A DNA stretch of 64,000 bases from DATJMJ01 sp035503915 (GCA_035503915.1 DATJSU010000053.1:62001-126000); one strand, 5' to 3'; shown: positions 28,170 through 37,489, numbered from the stretch's first letter. A program made the numbers and translations. The notes: generated by a model not told the origin, from the letters alone.

Positions 28170-28901
28170 TCAAACCTGCCGGTCAAAACCGAACTCCGCG
28201 AGCAATGTCCGCTCCTCGTTGGAAACCCCACCCCGCGCGGCGATCAAGTCTGGCCGGCGCTCCATGGTGCGAGCGATCGCTGCGGCTCTTCTCCACCGGG
28301 CGACGCGGTCGTGATGGCCCGAAAGGAGCACCTCGGGGACCTGCCAGCCCCGGAAGTCGGACGGGCGCGTGTAGTGGGGGTACTCGAGGAGCCCGTCTGA
28401 GAAGCTCTCTTCTTCCTGTGACGAGAGGTTGCCCATGACGCCGGGGACGAGGCGGCCAACAGCCTCGAGGACGACGACTGCAGCAGCCTCGCCGCCCGCC
28501 AGGACATAATCCCCGATCGAGATCTCCCCCTCGACCAGATGATCGGCGACCCTTTGGTCAACACCCTCGTAACGGCCACAGAGCAGCGAAAACCCTGGCT
28601 GCTCAGACAGCTCGCGCGCCATCGACTGGTCGAAATGGCGCCCGCCCGGGCCAAGGAGGAACAGCGGCCGGGGGGGCGTCGCCGTTTCGACGGCGGCGAA
28701 AACAGGTTCAGGCGAGAGCACCATCCCCGCTCCCCCGCCAAAAGGGCTGTCGTCAACGCTGCGGTGCGGGCCTTTGGCTCCGGCGCGCAGGTCGTGCACC
28801 ACGATGTCCAGCGCGCCGGCCCGCCATGCCTTGCCAAGCAGGCTCGCAGAGCACCACGCAGCCACCATGTCCGGGAAGATGGTGAAGATCCCTACGCGCA
28901 C
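28170..28901 (-). CDS. trmD: tRNA (guanine(37)-N1)-methyltransferase TrmD
   Basis: SPOUT-class methyltransferase that makes m1G37 in tRNAs and prevents frameshifting. 243 residues. GIFTIFPDM at the start, DDSPFGGGAGMVL, LLCGRYEGVDQRV and the trefoil-knot SAM site ISIGDYVLAGGEAA are intact. GTG at 28901 has AGAGGAG five bases upstream. It follows rimM with a short gap, in the standard rpsP-khpA-rimM-trmD-rplS order. Confidence 0.97.
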   Translation of the reverse strand: MRVGIFTIFPDMVAAWCSASLLGKAWRAGALDIVVHDLRAGAKGPHRSVDDSPFGGGAGMVLSPEPVFAAVETATPPRPLFLLGPGGRHFDQSMARELSEQPGFSLLCGRYEGVDQRVADHLVEGEISIGDYVLAGGEAAAVVVLEAVGRLVPGVMGNLSSQEEESFSDGLLEYPHYTRPSDFRGWQVPEVLLSGHHDRVARWRRAAAIARTMERRPDLIAARGGVSNEERTLLAEFGFDRQV

Positions 28902-28911
28902 CCGTGCTCCT

Positions 28912-29391
28912 CTACAGCTCGAACAGCCCTGCTGGAACGTCGACCGTCAAGCGCCCGGGCTCCGAGGCGACCACGAAGCGGAGGGGTACGAGGGCGCCAG
29001 AGCCGAGGACAAGGAGGTCGCTGGCCGGGTTGGCCTCGACCGAGAGGACCAAGCCGTGGCGCTGCCCGTCTACCCCGACGACTTCCGAACCGATGATCTC
29101 GTGCACCCAGAGCGCCTCCCCGCCCGCCTTAGGTTCTGCCAACAAGGAAGCACCCGTGAGCGGTTCGGCTCCCTCGCGCGAGGAGATGCCGGCGAAACGC
29201 ACTACCCACTGGCTCAACTGAGCACCACGCCCCGACGCCAGAGGGCGCGCCGTCTCGACGACGAGCGTCCCGTCCCGGGCGTGCAGGGTGGCACCAGGTG
29301 CCAGCCGGTCCTCGACGTTGCTGACGAGCCGGACGACGACTTCACCCCGAAGGCCGTGGGGACGCCCGACATAACCGACCTCGAGGAGCAT
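28912..29391 (-). CDS. rimM: Ribosome maturation factor RimM
   Basis: Assists 30S head assembly by binding S19. About 159 residues: N-terminal barrel (EVGYVGRPHGLRGEVVVRLVSN) and C-terminal PRC-like barrel (EALWVHEIIGSEVVGVDGQRHGLVLSV, then ASDLLVL and VPLRFV). ATG at 29391 places the conserved start at residue 3; the frame is open further upstream but shows nothing conserved. The 76 bases to khpA hold no other gene. Confidence 0.92.
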   Translation of the reverse strand: MLLEVGYVGRPHGLRGEVVVRLVSNVEDRLAPGATLHARDGTLVVETARPLASGRGAQLSQWVVRFAGISSREGAEPLTGASLLAEPKAGGEALWVHEIIGSEVVGVDGQRHGLVLSVEANPASDLLVLGSGALVPLRFVVASEPGRLTVDVPAGLFEL

Positions 29392-29467
29392 GCCTCCGCC
29401 TGATGCCCTGATAAGCGGCCCCGTCCCGCCCGGCAGGCCGCTTTGCCGTTGAAGGGGCCGGGGCCCT

Positions 29468-29737
29468 TCAGTCGGCGATGTCGACGAAGACTTCCTCGCC
29501 GTCACGGGCTGCGGCGGCCCTGGTCACCGCTCTGATCGCTTGCGCGGTGCGGCCGCGCCGGCCGATGACTCGCCCAACGTCGTCAGGGGCTACCTCGAGC
29601 CGGAGCCGAACCGCTTGGCCGTCCCCCCCGCTGGTCACAACCCCGACGGCTTCTGGCTCATCGACGATCTGGCGAGCGAGGTACTCGAGCACCGCACGAG
29701 CCGTACCGCCAGGTACCCGGTTGTAAGGGTCGCTCAC
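29468..29737 (-). CDS. khpA: KH-domain RNA-binding protein KhpA
   Basis: 89-residue KH-fold protein encoded between rpsP and rimM. The KH signature appears as VAPDDVGRVIGRRGRTAQAIRAV (GxxG loop GRRG). GTG at 29737 overlaps the rpsP TGA (GTGA), indicating coupling. In other bacteria KhpA pairs with KhpB/Jag to bind small RNAs and influence cell division; no khpB is in this window. Confidence 0.92.
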   Translation of the reverse strand: MSDPYNRVPGGTARAVLEYLARQIVDEPEAVGVVTSGGDGQAVRLRLEVAPDDVGRVIGRRGRTAQAIRAVTRAAAARDGEEVFVDIAD

Positions 29738-30048
29738 TTGGCTTTACCCGCGGCACCAGCCTTGCCGGCGCGGGCCCCCGCAGGCTCTGGCGCGGGAGCG
29801 GGCGCTGTCACAAGGCCTTGCTGCACGAGGATCCGCTTCACGCGGTCAGTGGGCTGAGCACCTTCTTTCAGCCAGCGCTCGACGCGATCGGCCCGCAGCA
29901 CGACCTTGTTCTCCGCTTGGCGCGGGGCATAACTGCCTATGACCTCGATGAACCGGCCATCCCGGGGCGAGCGGCTGTCCGCTGCGACCAGGCGATAGGT
30001 CGGCTGTTTGGTTTTGCCCATCCTCATCAGGCGTAGCTTCACTGCCAT
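29734..30048 (-). CDS. rpsP: 30S ribosomal protein S16
   Basis: Small-subunit assembly protein. AVKLRLMRMGKTKQPTYRLVAADSR, in two conserved parts, and FIEVIGSYAPR identify S16. The core ends near residue 80 and is followed by an Ala/Pro/Gly/Lys tail of about 20 residues; 104 residues in all. ATG at 30048. It heads the rpsP-khpA-rimM-trmD run. The 149 bases upstream to ffh contain a tandem GGCACTT direct repeat but no gene. Confidence 0.96.
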   Translation of the reverse strand: MAVKLRLMRMGKTKQPTYRLVAADSRSPRDGRFIEVIGSYAPRQAENKVVLRADRVERWLKEGAQPTDRVKRILVQQGLVTAPAPAPEPAGARAGKAGAAGKAK

Positions 30049-30197
30049 GTTCTCGTTGTACCCCTTGTCTGCGCTGCAAGAAGTGCCTAAGTGCCGGCTA
30101 CCTAGGACCTAAGCGACTCTAGGTTAGCGGCCCTGCCGCCCCGCCGGCGCAAGGAGCCTGTGGAGCGATGGTGGCGGCGCCGCTTGGCCTTGGGAGC

Positions 30198-31541
30198 TCA
30201 CCGGCGCTTTTTGCGCTTGGATGCTGCCTTTTTCGCATTTGCTCGGCGTGACATGGCTGCCAGAGCAGGGACCTGGCGCATGTAGGCCTGGACTTGCTTG
30301 AACCGGTCCAGGAGGTCGTTCACGTCCTGCACGGTCGTGCCGGAGCCCGCGGCGATCCGGGACCGCCGGCTCCCGTTGATGATGGAGGGGTCGGCTCGCT
30401 CTGCCTGGGTCATCGAGTGGATGATCGCTTCGACCGGCTTCAGCATCGAATCGTCGATCTGGGCATCGCGAACTTCCTTCGGGACCATGGGGAGCATCCC
30501 GATGAGCCCCGAAAGAGGGCCCATTTTCTTGACGGACTGCAGCTGGTCGAGGAAATCGTCGAGACCGAAGCGGCCTGCCGCCAGCTTCTCGACTGCTTTT
30601 TCGGCGTCCTCGCGCTGGATCGCCTGCTCCGCCCGGTCGATCAGGGACAGGACGTCGCCCATACCGAGGATGCGCCCCGCCATCCGGTCGGGGTGGAACA
30701 CCTCGAAATCCTCGATCTTCTCACCAGTCGAGGCGAACGCGATCGGGCGCCCGACGACTTCCTTCACCGACAGGGCAGCGCCACCGCGGGCGTCGCCGTC
30801 GACCTTGGTGAGGATGACGGCGTCGAGCTCGAGAGCCTTGTGGAAAGCTTCGGCTGTGGTGACCGCGTCCTGGCCTGTCATGGCGTCGATGACGAGGAAG
30901 GTGTAATGCGGTTGGACCGCCTCGGCGATCTGGCGTACTTGGTCCATCATCTCGGCGTCGATGTGGAGGCGCCCGGCGGTGTCCACTATGAGCACGTCGC
31001 GCCCGACCCGGACAGCCTCCGCGAGGCCCTTTTTTGCGACCGTCACGGGGTCTGAGGGCTCGGAAAAGACCGGGACGCTGACTTGGGACCCGAGCACTCG
31101 CAGTTGCTCGACAGCTGCAGGGCGCTGAAGGTCAGCCCCCACGAGGAGCGGGTTACGGCCCTGCTGTTTGAACCACTTTGCCAGCTTGGCGGCCTCTGTC
31201 GTCTTCCCTGCGCCCTGCAGGCCCGCGAGGAGGACGACCGTCGGGGGCCGGGAAGCGTACGTGATCTTGAGCGCGCTGCCGCCAAGGACGCGTACGAGCT
31301 CACTATGGACGGCTTTGACTACCTGCTGGCCCGGGGTGAGGCTGCGGGCGAGGTCCGCCCCGACCAGCTCTGCTCGCAGCCGGGAAACGACGTCCCGCAC
31401 GACGAGGAGGTTGACGTCTGCTTGCAGCAGCGCTGTGCGGATCTCCCGGAGAGCCTCGTCGACATCTTCTGGCCCGAGCCGGCCACGGCCGCGGAGGCGG
31501 GTGAAAATTCCCTCGAAGCGGTCCGACAGCGTCTCGAACAT
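30198..31541 (-). CDS. ffh: Signal recognition particle protein Ffh
   Basis: GTPase of the signal recognition particle, targeting membrane proteins co-translationally. 447 residues: N-terminal four-helix domain, G domain with GLQGAGKT at 107-114, DTAGRLHID, TKVDGDARGG, then the Met-rich M domain (KKMGPLSGLIGMLPM, SMLKPVEAIIHSMT) with the RNA-binding SRRSRIAAGSGT. A Lys/Arg-rich tail closes it. ATG at 31541 has TAGCAT nine bases upstream and no SD, so a leaderless transcript is likely. It is divergent from menG across an AT-rich spacer. Confidence 0.97.
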   Translation of the reverse strand: MFETLSDRFEGIFTRLRGRGRLGPEDVDEALREIRTALLQADVNLLVVRDVVSRLRAELVGADLARSLTPGQQVVKAVHSELVRVLGGSALKITYASRPPTVVLLAGLQGAGKTTEAAKLAKWFKQQGRNPLLVGADLQRPAAVEQLRVLGSQVSVPVFSEPSDPVTVAKKGLAEAVRVGRDVLIVDTAGRLHIDAEMMDQVRQIAEAVQPHYTFLVIDAMTGQDAVTTAEAFHKALELDAVILTKVDGDARGGAALSVKEVVGRPIAFASTGEKIEDFEVFHPDRMAGRILGMGDVLSLIDRAEQAIQREDAEKAVEKLAAGRFGLDDFLDQLQSVKKMGPLSGLIGMLPMVPKEVRDAQIDDSMLKPVEAIIHSMTQAERADPSIINGSRRSRIAAGSGTTVQDVNDLLDRFKQVQAYMRQVPALAAMSRRANAKKAASKRKKRR

Positions 31542-31621
31542 TAGCGGGCCATGCTACCGCCGCCCTCGCCCACGACCGCCCCGACGTCCCGTCCGCTGCG
31601 ACGCGAGCCCCTTTGCAGACC

Positions 31622-31716
31622 CTGCAGATATGATGTAGTTTTATATGCTCTCAGTATAATACCTGTTAGCAGAGCAAGCCGCAGCTTGGCTCGTAGCGCC
31701 CAGGGTGCCCTAACCT
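31622..31716. promoter_or_regulatory. AT-rich divergent promoter region between ffh and menG
   Basis: This is the most AT-rich patch seen in an otherwise very GC-rich window. A perfect TATAAT is on the plus strand at 31655-31660, and a second element TAACCT at 31711-31716 lies seven bases before the menG ATG. TATAAA-like sequence occurs on the minus strand as well. It probably contains the promoters of both ffh and menG; -35 elements are weak. Confidence 0.5.
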
Positions 31717-31723
31717 GCCCCGA

Positions 31724-32497
31724 ATGGCTGCCGGCCCGTTCGCAGAGCGCCTTGCCACTGCCAACGGGCCCGACCGTCAGCCTGTTCCCGAACTACCCAC
31801 GGGGGAGCAAAAAGCCCGTCTCGTGCGCCAGATGTTCGACTCCATCGCCCCCCGCTACGAGGCTCTCAACACCGTCATGACTTTTGGGATGGACAAGGGC
31901 TGGCGCCGCAGGTGCGTCGAAGCCCTCGCTCTCCCAGAAGGTTCGCTGGTGCTCGACGTCGCTTGCGGCACGGGCGACCTGTGCAGGGAACTGTCCCGCC
32001 GCGGGCAGCGAGCTGTGGGAGCGGACCTATCTCCGGGGATGCTCGCTAAGGCCCGCACGGGCGCACCGCTCCTCCTCGCGGACGCCCTGGCGAGCCCGCT
32101 CCGCTCGAGCTCATTTGACGGAGCAGTGAGCGGCTTTGCCCTTCGCAACGTCGTCGACCTGGGGGCGCTCTTCAGCGAGCTCGCCCGCGTCATAAAACCA
32201 GGCGGGCGCGTCTCGCTCCTGGACCTGAGCGAACCCGATAACCCGCTGTTGCGAGCCGGCCACCGCGTTTGGTCACGTTACGGCGTGACTTTCCTCGGCA
32301 AGACGCTTTCTGACGGCGCTGCTTACCGCTACCTCCCTCGGAGCCTCGCCTACCTCCCTCCTCCCCACGTCCTCGCAGGTCAACTGGAAATGGCAGGTTT
32401 CCTCGCAGCCGAGCACGAGCCGCTGAGCGGCGGTGTCTGCCGGCTCTTCACCGCCACCCGCTCCACTGGCTGCCCGGCTGGAGGTCGCGCACGATGA
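31724..32497 (+). CDS. menG: Demethylmenaquinone methyltransferase MenG (UbiE family)
   Basis: SAM-dependent C-methylation of demethylmenaquinone, last step of menaquinone synthesis. 257 residues. Family segments FDSIAPRYEALNTVMTFGMD, the SAM loop LDVACGTGDLCREL and SGFALRNVVDLGALFSELARV are present, with ARVIKPGGRVSLLDLSEP. ATG at 31724 has TAACCT seven bases upstream, consistent with leaderless translation. menF follows after ten bases on the same strand. The methyl acceptor could in principle also be ubiquinone precursor, but the surrounding men genes argue for menaquinone. Confidence 0.95.
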   Translation: MAAGPFAERLATANGPDRQPVPELPTGEQKARLVRQMFDSIAPRYEALNTVMTFGMDKGWRRRCVEALALPEGSLVLDVACGTGDLCRELSRRGQRAVGADLSPGMLAKARTGAPLLLADALASPLRSSSFDGAVSGFALRNVVDLGALFSELARVIKPGGRVSLLDLSEPDNPLLRAGHRVWSRYGVTFLGKTLSDGAAYRYLPRSLAYLPPPHVLAGQLEMAGFLAAEHEPLSGGVCRLFTATRSTGCPAGGRAR

Positions 32498-32507
32498 TGG
32501 CACCCGT

Positions 32508-33908
32508 ATGACCCTCACCTCCGGTACCTCCCACAAGGCTGCCGAAAAGACGACGACGCTCAGGCGCGCCGCCCAGCTACGAAGCTTCACAACCCGCCTA
32601 CCCGCCGAGGCGCTGCCCGACCTGGTCCGTGCCGGGGGGGCACCCGATCGCTGGCTCTGGAAGACCACCGACCTGGCTCTCCTCGGGGTCGGCGAGGCAC
32701 TCAGGATCCCCCTTGGCGGCGATGCCGGGCCCGACGACAGTGCGGACGGCGCCGGCTGGACCGCCTCGAGCAATGCCACTTTCGTCGCCAACGTGCTCCA
32801 ATCGCTGCAGGTCGGAGACGACCCTGCGCCGGCAACGGGGCCGGTGGCGATGGGCGCGCTACCCTACGACCCCGGTCGGCCTGGCCACCTGAGCATCCCG
32901 AGCCTGCTCCTGGCATCCGACAACGCCTCGATCTGGGCAACCAGGCTCTTCGACGCTTCATCAACAATGCCCGGCGACCAAGCCGGCAGGGCCATCGAGG
33001 CCGAAGTCCGCGATCTTGCCAACGGCGCGGACGTAGGCGAGCTACCCGACCGGTTCGAGCTACTAGCGAGCATGCCCCACGGAGAGTGGAAGCGTTTGGT
33101 CAAACGAGCTGTCAGGGACATGGAGCGCGGTGGGCTCGACAAGGTGGTCGTCGCCCGAAAGGTCGACATCAGCGCGAACCGCCCGTTCGTCGTGGCTGAA
33201 GTGCTCGCTCGCCTGTCCTACCTCTACCCCTCGTGCACGATCTTCCACGTCGAAGGCTTCCTCGGCGCGAGCCCCGAAACTCTTCTGCGCAAGTTGGGGG
33301 ATGAAGTCGTCAGCACCCCGTTAGCGGGGACCGTCGCTCGCAGCGGGGACGACGCCACCGACAAGGCTCTTTTGGCAGGCCTGATGGCCTCAGCGAAGGA
33401 CCGCCGAGAGCACGGCCTCGTCGTTGACGCCATCGCTGCGGAGCTTGCCCCGCTGTGCCGCAAGCTCGACGTGCCCGCCGAGCCGTCGGTGCTTGCATTG
33501 CGGAACGTCTCGCATCTCGCGACGCACATAAGCGGGCAACTTCGCCCTCAAAGCGTTGGGCAGGGACCTGGTAGCGCGGTTGGCGGAGACGGCCTGCCAA
33601 GCGCCCTCCAGCTCGCAGCCCTGCTCCACCCGACCCCTGCGGTTGGCGGTCACCCGACCGAGGCGGCCCTTGACTGGCAGCGCTCCTACGAAGGCTTCGA
33701 CCGCGGCCGGTACGCAGGGCCGGTGGGCTGGGTTGACCGCCATGGCAACGGCGACTGGGCGCTCGGCCTCCGGAGCGCAACGATCCGGGGCGCTACCGCT
33801 GCCCTCTACGCGGGCAACGGGATCGTGCCTGGGTCAGACCCCGACGCCGAGCTCGGCGAAACCCAGCTCAAGTTGCAAGCGCTCCTCGCTGCCATGGTGC
33901 GCCCCTAG
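32508..33908 (+). CDS. menF: Isochorismate synthase MenF
   Basis: Converts chorismate to isochorismate, entry step of menaquinone synthesis. About 466 residues with the chorismate-binding domain in the C-terminal two thirds: KVVVARKVDI, GFLGASPETLLRK, STPLAGTVARSG, HPTPAVGGHPTEAALDW and GRYAGPVGWVDRHGNGDWALGLRSA, split by short gaps, give the substrate and Mg sites. ATG at 32508 lies ten bases after the menG stop; a GTG at 32433 inside menG would lengthen it by 25 residues. Salicylate or siderophore roles are less likely given the neighbours. Confidence 0.93.
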   Translation: MTLTSGTSHKAAEKTTTLRRAAQLRSFTTRLPAEALPDLVRAGGAPDRWLWKTTDLALLGVGEALRIPLGGDAGPDDSADGAGWTASSNATFVANVLQSLQVGDDPAPATGPVAMGALPYDPGRPGHLSIPSLLLASDNASIWATRLFDASSTMPGDQAGRAIEAEVRDLANGADVGELPDRFELLASMPHGEWKRLVKRAVRDMERGGLDKVVVARKVDISANRPFVVAEVLARLSYLYPSCTIFHVEGFLGASPETLLRKLGDEVVSTPLAGTVARSGDDATDKALLAGLMASAKDRREHGLVVDAIAAELAPLCRKLDVPAEPSVLALRNVSHLATHISGQLRPQSVGQGPGSAVGGDGLPSALQLAALLHPTPAVGGHPTEAALDWQRSYEGFDRGRYAGPVGWVDRHGNGDWALGLRSATIRGATAALYAGNGIVPGSDPDAELGETQLKLQALLAAMVRP

Positions 33909-33912
33909 CCCT

Positions 33913-35715
33913 TCACGCAAGCGGCGGGGTAAGGGGGCCGGGCGCGACCGAGCCGACAGCGGCCACGACTGCTTCGTGAAGTTGCTTGTGGACAGCCACG
34001 TTCCCTCCGCGCTCGACTGGCACGACGATCACCCTCACACCACCGGGCGTCGGGATGCTCAGCGCCTCGAGGAGCCCCCGGACATCGTGCACGCGTTGCG
34101 AGGAGGCCCCGAAGCTTTCGGCGACTTCGCAAAGGTCAAGCCCGTGGGGAGTGCCCCAGAGCCGTTCGAACCTTTCCGCTGGCTGAGCATGAGCCTGGGG
34201 CAGGAAGTTAAAAATCCCTCCCCCGTTGTTGTCGACCACCACCACGTCCAGGCGGGCCCCCAGCCGGCTCGCAAAGGCCAAAGAACCCGAGTCGTAAATG
34301 AACGCCAGGTCGCCCACAAGGGCTACGGCCCGCGCCCCCGAGCTCGCCCGGTGAGCTGGCCCGTCCCAAGTGGGCATATCGTTACCCAGGGCGACACCAA
34401 TTGCGGTCGAAAGCACCCCGTCAATGCCATTGGCGCCTCGGTTAGCCAAAAAGCGAACGCCTTTGCGGGGTTTAGACCACCACTCGAGGTCCCTCACCGG
34501 CATCGACGCCGACACCATGAGAACCGACCCCTCTGGCAACCAGGCAACCAGCTCCCTCGCGAGCGCCGGCTCGCTGACCGTGGCCACTTGGCCGAGGACT
34601 TGGCCGATCGCCTCTTGAGCGAGGCGCTCGGCGAACGCCCACTGCTCGGCCCAACCCCGGTCGCTGGGGCCCCGTACGGCGGCGGCCACCTGCCTGCAAA
34701 CTGTCCCCGGGCTCGCCGGGACGATCAGCTCCGGCCGGCGGTCCGGAGCTGCCCAGGAGCCCCAACGGTCGACGAGCACCTGCGGGCAGGGGAGCTCGGC
34801 GAGCCACCCGTTGACGACCCGCGAGAGCCATGGAGCGCCGAGGCGCAAGACCATTGCGGGCTCCCAGGCGCGCACCGACGGCACCCGGAGGAGAGCGTCA
34901 GCGGAGGCGATGGCGCCCGGCCATCGGCACCCGCTCAGCGGATCTGCCAGGACCGGCCAACCCGCTGCTTGCGAAAGCTCGAAGACCTCGGAAGGAGCGT
35001 CGGTCCCCGGGCCGGCGATCACCAAGGCGTGGGTGCCAGCTCTGGCCAACATAGCGACGACCTCTTCTGAGGCCGGCTGTGGACCTGGCGGGGCCACGGA
35101 ATGCCAAGGTGAGCCCCCAGGACGCCCGGCGAACGCGGCGCCCGCCCCGGCGGGGCCGACCAGGGGTTCCCTGAAGGCGAGGTTTAGGTGGACAGGGCCT
35201 GGGCCACGGGCGCCACCAAGGGCCTCGGCAAACGCGCGTGAGGCGAGGGACCGCCAGGAACCCGAAGCCGCCATCTCCGCTACTCCCGGCGAGGCCTCCC
35301 ATCGAGTTGCCGAGCCAAATATGCCGGTCTGCGGCACGGTCTGGGGCGCACCACAACCGTGAAGTTCGGGCGGGCGGTCCGCCGTCACCACGAGCAGCGG
35401 CGTACCGCTTTGGTCGGCCTCGACGACGGCAGGGTGTAACTCAACAGCGGCTGTCCCGCTCGTCGTGAGCACGACCGCAGGTCGCCCCGCAGCCCGGCCC
35501 AGGCCGAGGGCGATAAAACCGGCCGAACGCTCGTCGAGCACCACATGCAACCGCAGCGCCCCTTCCTCCGCTCTTTCGGCGAGGGCGACCAGCATCGGCG
35601 TCGAGCGCGAACCAGGTGCTACCACCGCATCGGTTACCCCCGCCCGTGCCCATTCGTCCACCAGCACCGCGGCAAACGCAGCCTGGGTATCGTTGTCGAG
35701 CGGGGAACTGGTCAT
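33913..35715 (-). CDS. menD: 2-succinyl-5-enolpyruvyl-6-hydroxy-3-cyclohexene-1-carboxylate synthase MenD
   Basis: Thiamine-diphosphate enzyme joining isochorismate and 2-oxoglutarate. About 600 residues in three domains. VVAPGSRSTPM, VVLDERSAGFIALGLGRA, SASMPVRDLEWW, NRGANGIDGVLSTAIGVALG and GDLAFIYDSG...VDNNGGGIFNFLPQ (ThDP/Mg site) all match MenD. ATG at 35715 starts right at the conserved part; the open frame upstream is antisense to menH. TAGTCT lies ten bases before the start. Only 30 bases separate it from the divergent menH start, so the two share a promoter region. It converges with menF with a four-base gap. Confidence 0.96.
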   Translation of the reverse strand: MTSSPLDNDTQAAFAAVLVDEWARAGVTDAVVAPGSRSTPMLVALAERAEEGALRLHVVLDERSAGFIALGLGRAAGRPAVVLTTSGTAAVELHPAVVEADQSGTPLLVVTADRPPELHGCGAPQTVPQTGIFGSATRWEASPGVAEMAASGSWRSLASRAFAEALGGARGPGPVHLNLAFREPLVGPAGAGAAFAGRPGGSPWHSVAPPGPQPASEEVVAMLARAGTHALVIAGPGTDAPSEVFELSQAAGWPVLADPLSGCRWPGAIASADALLRVPSVRAWEPAMVLRLGAPWLSRVVNGWLAELPCPQVLVDRWGSWAAPDRRPELIVPASPGTVCRQVAAAVRGPSDRGWAEQWAFAERLAQEAIGQVLGQVATVSEPALARELVAWLPEGSVLMVSASMPVRDLEWWSKPRKGVRFLANRGANGIDGVLSTAIGVALGNDMPTWDGPAHRASSGARAVALVGDLAFIYDSGSLAFASRLGARLDVVVVDNNGGGIFNFLPQAHAQPAERFERLWGTPHGLDLCEVAESFGASSQRVHDVRGLLEALSIPTPGGVRVIVVPVERGGNVAVHKQLHEAVVAAVGSVAPGPLTPPLA

Positions 35716-35745
35716 CAGGGCGAGAAGACTACAGCCAGGCAGACT

Positions 35746-36567
35746 ATGGAACTTTGGAGCCGGCTGATCGGCGAGTGCGGGCAAGCGGGCACGGTGCCAC
35801 TGGTCCTGCTGCATGGGTTCACCCAGACCAACAGCTCTTGGTCCCCATTGCTCGGTGCGATCGAGCACGCGGCCCCAGGTGTAGGCATTCTCGTGCCCGA
35901 CGCGCCCGGCCACGGGGGCTCGGCAACGGTTGAAGCCGACCTCTGGGAGACCGCGCGAATGCTCTCTCAGCTGGTGCAGGACCGCTGCGACGGTGCCGCC
36001 AGTTGGGCCGGGTACTCGATGGGTGGGCGAACGGCTCTCCACGTCGCCCTTGCCTTCCCTCGTCAAGTCGAGCGCCTGGTACTGATCAGCGGCACCGCCG
36101 GTATCGACGACCCACAAGAGCGCGAGGCCCGCCGACGGGCAGACAATGAGCGCGCCGAGGCGATCGAGCGGGAGGGCGTCGACCATTTCCTCACCGACTG
36201 GCTGAGCCAGCCCCTCTTTGCCACGCTCGAGCCAAAGCGCTCAGACCTCCAGGACCGCCGTCAGAACACCGCCGCCGGGCTGGCATCGAGCCTTCGCAAG
36301 GCCGGGGCGGGGGCTCAGGGAACTCTTTGGCCACGTTTGCACGAGCTTGGCGGGCGCAGCCTCCCGACGCTCGTGATAGCTGGGGCGCTCGACGAGAGGT
36401 ACAGCGCGATCGCAAGGCGCTTGGTGGCTGGGATCGGGCAGAGCGCCGAGCTCTACCTGGTAGAGGGCGCCGGGCACGCTTGCCACCTCGAAAAGCCGGA
36501 GGAAGTCGGCGGCCTCATTGGGGAGTTCTGCCGGCGCCCGCAGCGCCTGAAGCGTGCTCCCGGCTAG
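35746..36567 (+). CDS. menH: 2-succinyl-6-hydroxy-2,4-cyclohexadiene-1-carboxylate synthase MenH
   Basis: Alpha/beta hydrolase-fold lyase that removes pyruvate from the MenD product. 273 residues. Oxyanion-hole LLHGFTQTNSSW, nucleophile elbow GYSMGGRTAL (Ser), an Asp in AGALDERY and His in GAGHACHLEKPEEV form the triad. The SMGGR elbow and W near the HGF motif favour MenH over a generic hydrolase, as does its position next to menD. ATG at 35746; no SD is seen. Confidence 0.88.
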   Translation: MELWSRLIGECGQAGTVPLVLLHGFTQTNSSWSPLLGAIEHAAPGVGILVPDAPGHGGSATVEADLWETARMLSQLVQDRCDGAASWAGYSMGGRTALHVALAFPRQVERLVLISGTAGIDDPQEREARRRADNERAEAIEREGVDHFLTDWLSQPLFATLEPKRSDLQDRRQNTAAGLASSLRKAGAGAQGTLWPRLHELGGRSLPTLVIAGALDERYSAIARRLVAGIGQSAELYLVEGAGHACHLEKPEEVGGLIGEFCRRPQRLKRAPG

Positions 36568-36607
36568 CCAGGGCCACTCAGCACCGGCACCCCGCGCCCG
36601 GCTTACC

Positions 36608-37489
36608 TCATAACGCAAGCCCAGCCGCCACCAGGGCCCCGAGAACAAGCTGCAGTTGGCCAGTCGCACCCAGTACGGGGATGAGGTCCTTCCCACTGGC
36701 ACCGCCGAGGACGGCACGGGCCGGGCGGAGGGCGGCTGCGACAGCGGCGAGGGCGATGAGAGCCCAGGGCCGTACGATTGCGATTGGCAGTACCAAAACG
36801 ATCGCGCCCGTGATGCACGCCAGGTAGAGCGCTCGGGTCGCGCGGGGCCCTATGCGCACTGCCAGCGTCCGCTTCCCCGCCGCGGTGTCGCCCGGGATGT
36901 CCCGGAGGTTGTTGACTACGAGCAAGCCCACAGCGAGGAGGCCCACTGGGAGCGCCGCGAGCACTTCCAGGACCGTGAGGCGCCCCGTTTGCACGTACGC
37001 CGTCCCCGTGGTGGCCACGAGGCCGAAGAAAATGAAAACGGACACCTCCCCCAAGCCCACGTACCCGTAAGGCTTTGGGCCACCGGTGTAGGCCCATGCT
37101 GCAACAACGCAAGCAAACCCCAGGGCGATGAGCCACCACCCAGCGACGGCCGCGAGAGCGAGCCCGGCTGACCCCGCCACCGCGAAGGCAGCAAGAGCGG
37201 CCCGCCTCACCGCGGACGGGCTGGCCAGGCCCGAGGCGACCAGGCGGACCGGGCCCACCCGGACGCGGTCGCTTCCCCGAACGCCGTCGCTGTAGTCGTT
37301 GGCGTAGTTCACACCCACCTGCATGGCGACGGCGACAACCCCAGCAAGAACGGCTCGCCACCAAACGGCCTCTCCATAAGCCCCCGCCGCTCCGGTGCCA
37401 ACGAGAACGGGCACCACGGAGGCGGGCAAGGTGCGCGGGCGGGCGCCCAGCAACCACGGGTGCTTGGCGGTGCCCGGCGCGACCATCAC
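36608..37489 (-). CDS. menA: 1,4-dihydroxy-2-naphthoate polyprenyltransferase MenA
   Basis: UbiA-superfamily membrane prenyltransferase that attaches the isoprenoid tail to the naphthoquinone ring. 293 residues, about eight to nine hydrophobic helices. The two Asp-rich diphosphate-binding motifs are NYANDYSDGVRGSD and NNLRDIPGDTAAGK. GTG at 37489 has TAGCGT six bases upstream, and ATG at 37486 is one codon later. It converges with menH and is divergent from menE. Its prenyl donor would derive from the MEP pathway genes dxr and ispG elsewhere in the window. Confidence 0.95.
   Translation of the reverse strand: MMVAPGTAKHPWLLGARPRTLPASVVPVLVGTGAAGAYGEAVWWRAVLAGVVAVAMQVGVNYANDYSDGVRGSDRVRVGPVRLVASGLASPSAVRRAALAAFAVAGSAGLALAAVAGWWLIALGFACVVAAWAYTGGPKPYGYVGLGEVSVFIFFGLVATTGTAYVQTGRLTVLEVLAALPVGLLAVGLLVVNNLRDIPGDTAAGKRTLAVRIGPRATRALYLACITGAIVLVLPIAIVRPWALIALAAVAAALRPARAVLGGASGKDLIPVLGATGQLQLVLGALVAAGLAL

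Noticed and set aside
33556..35070. 504-codon plus-strand open frame
   Set aside because: It is antisense to menD, which has clear thiamine-diphosphate motifs; the frame is an artefact of high GC.
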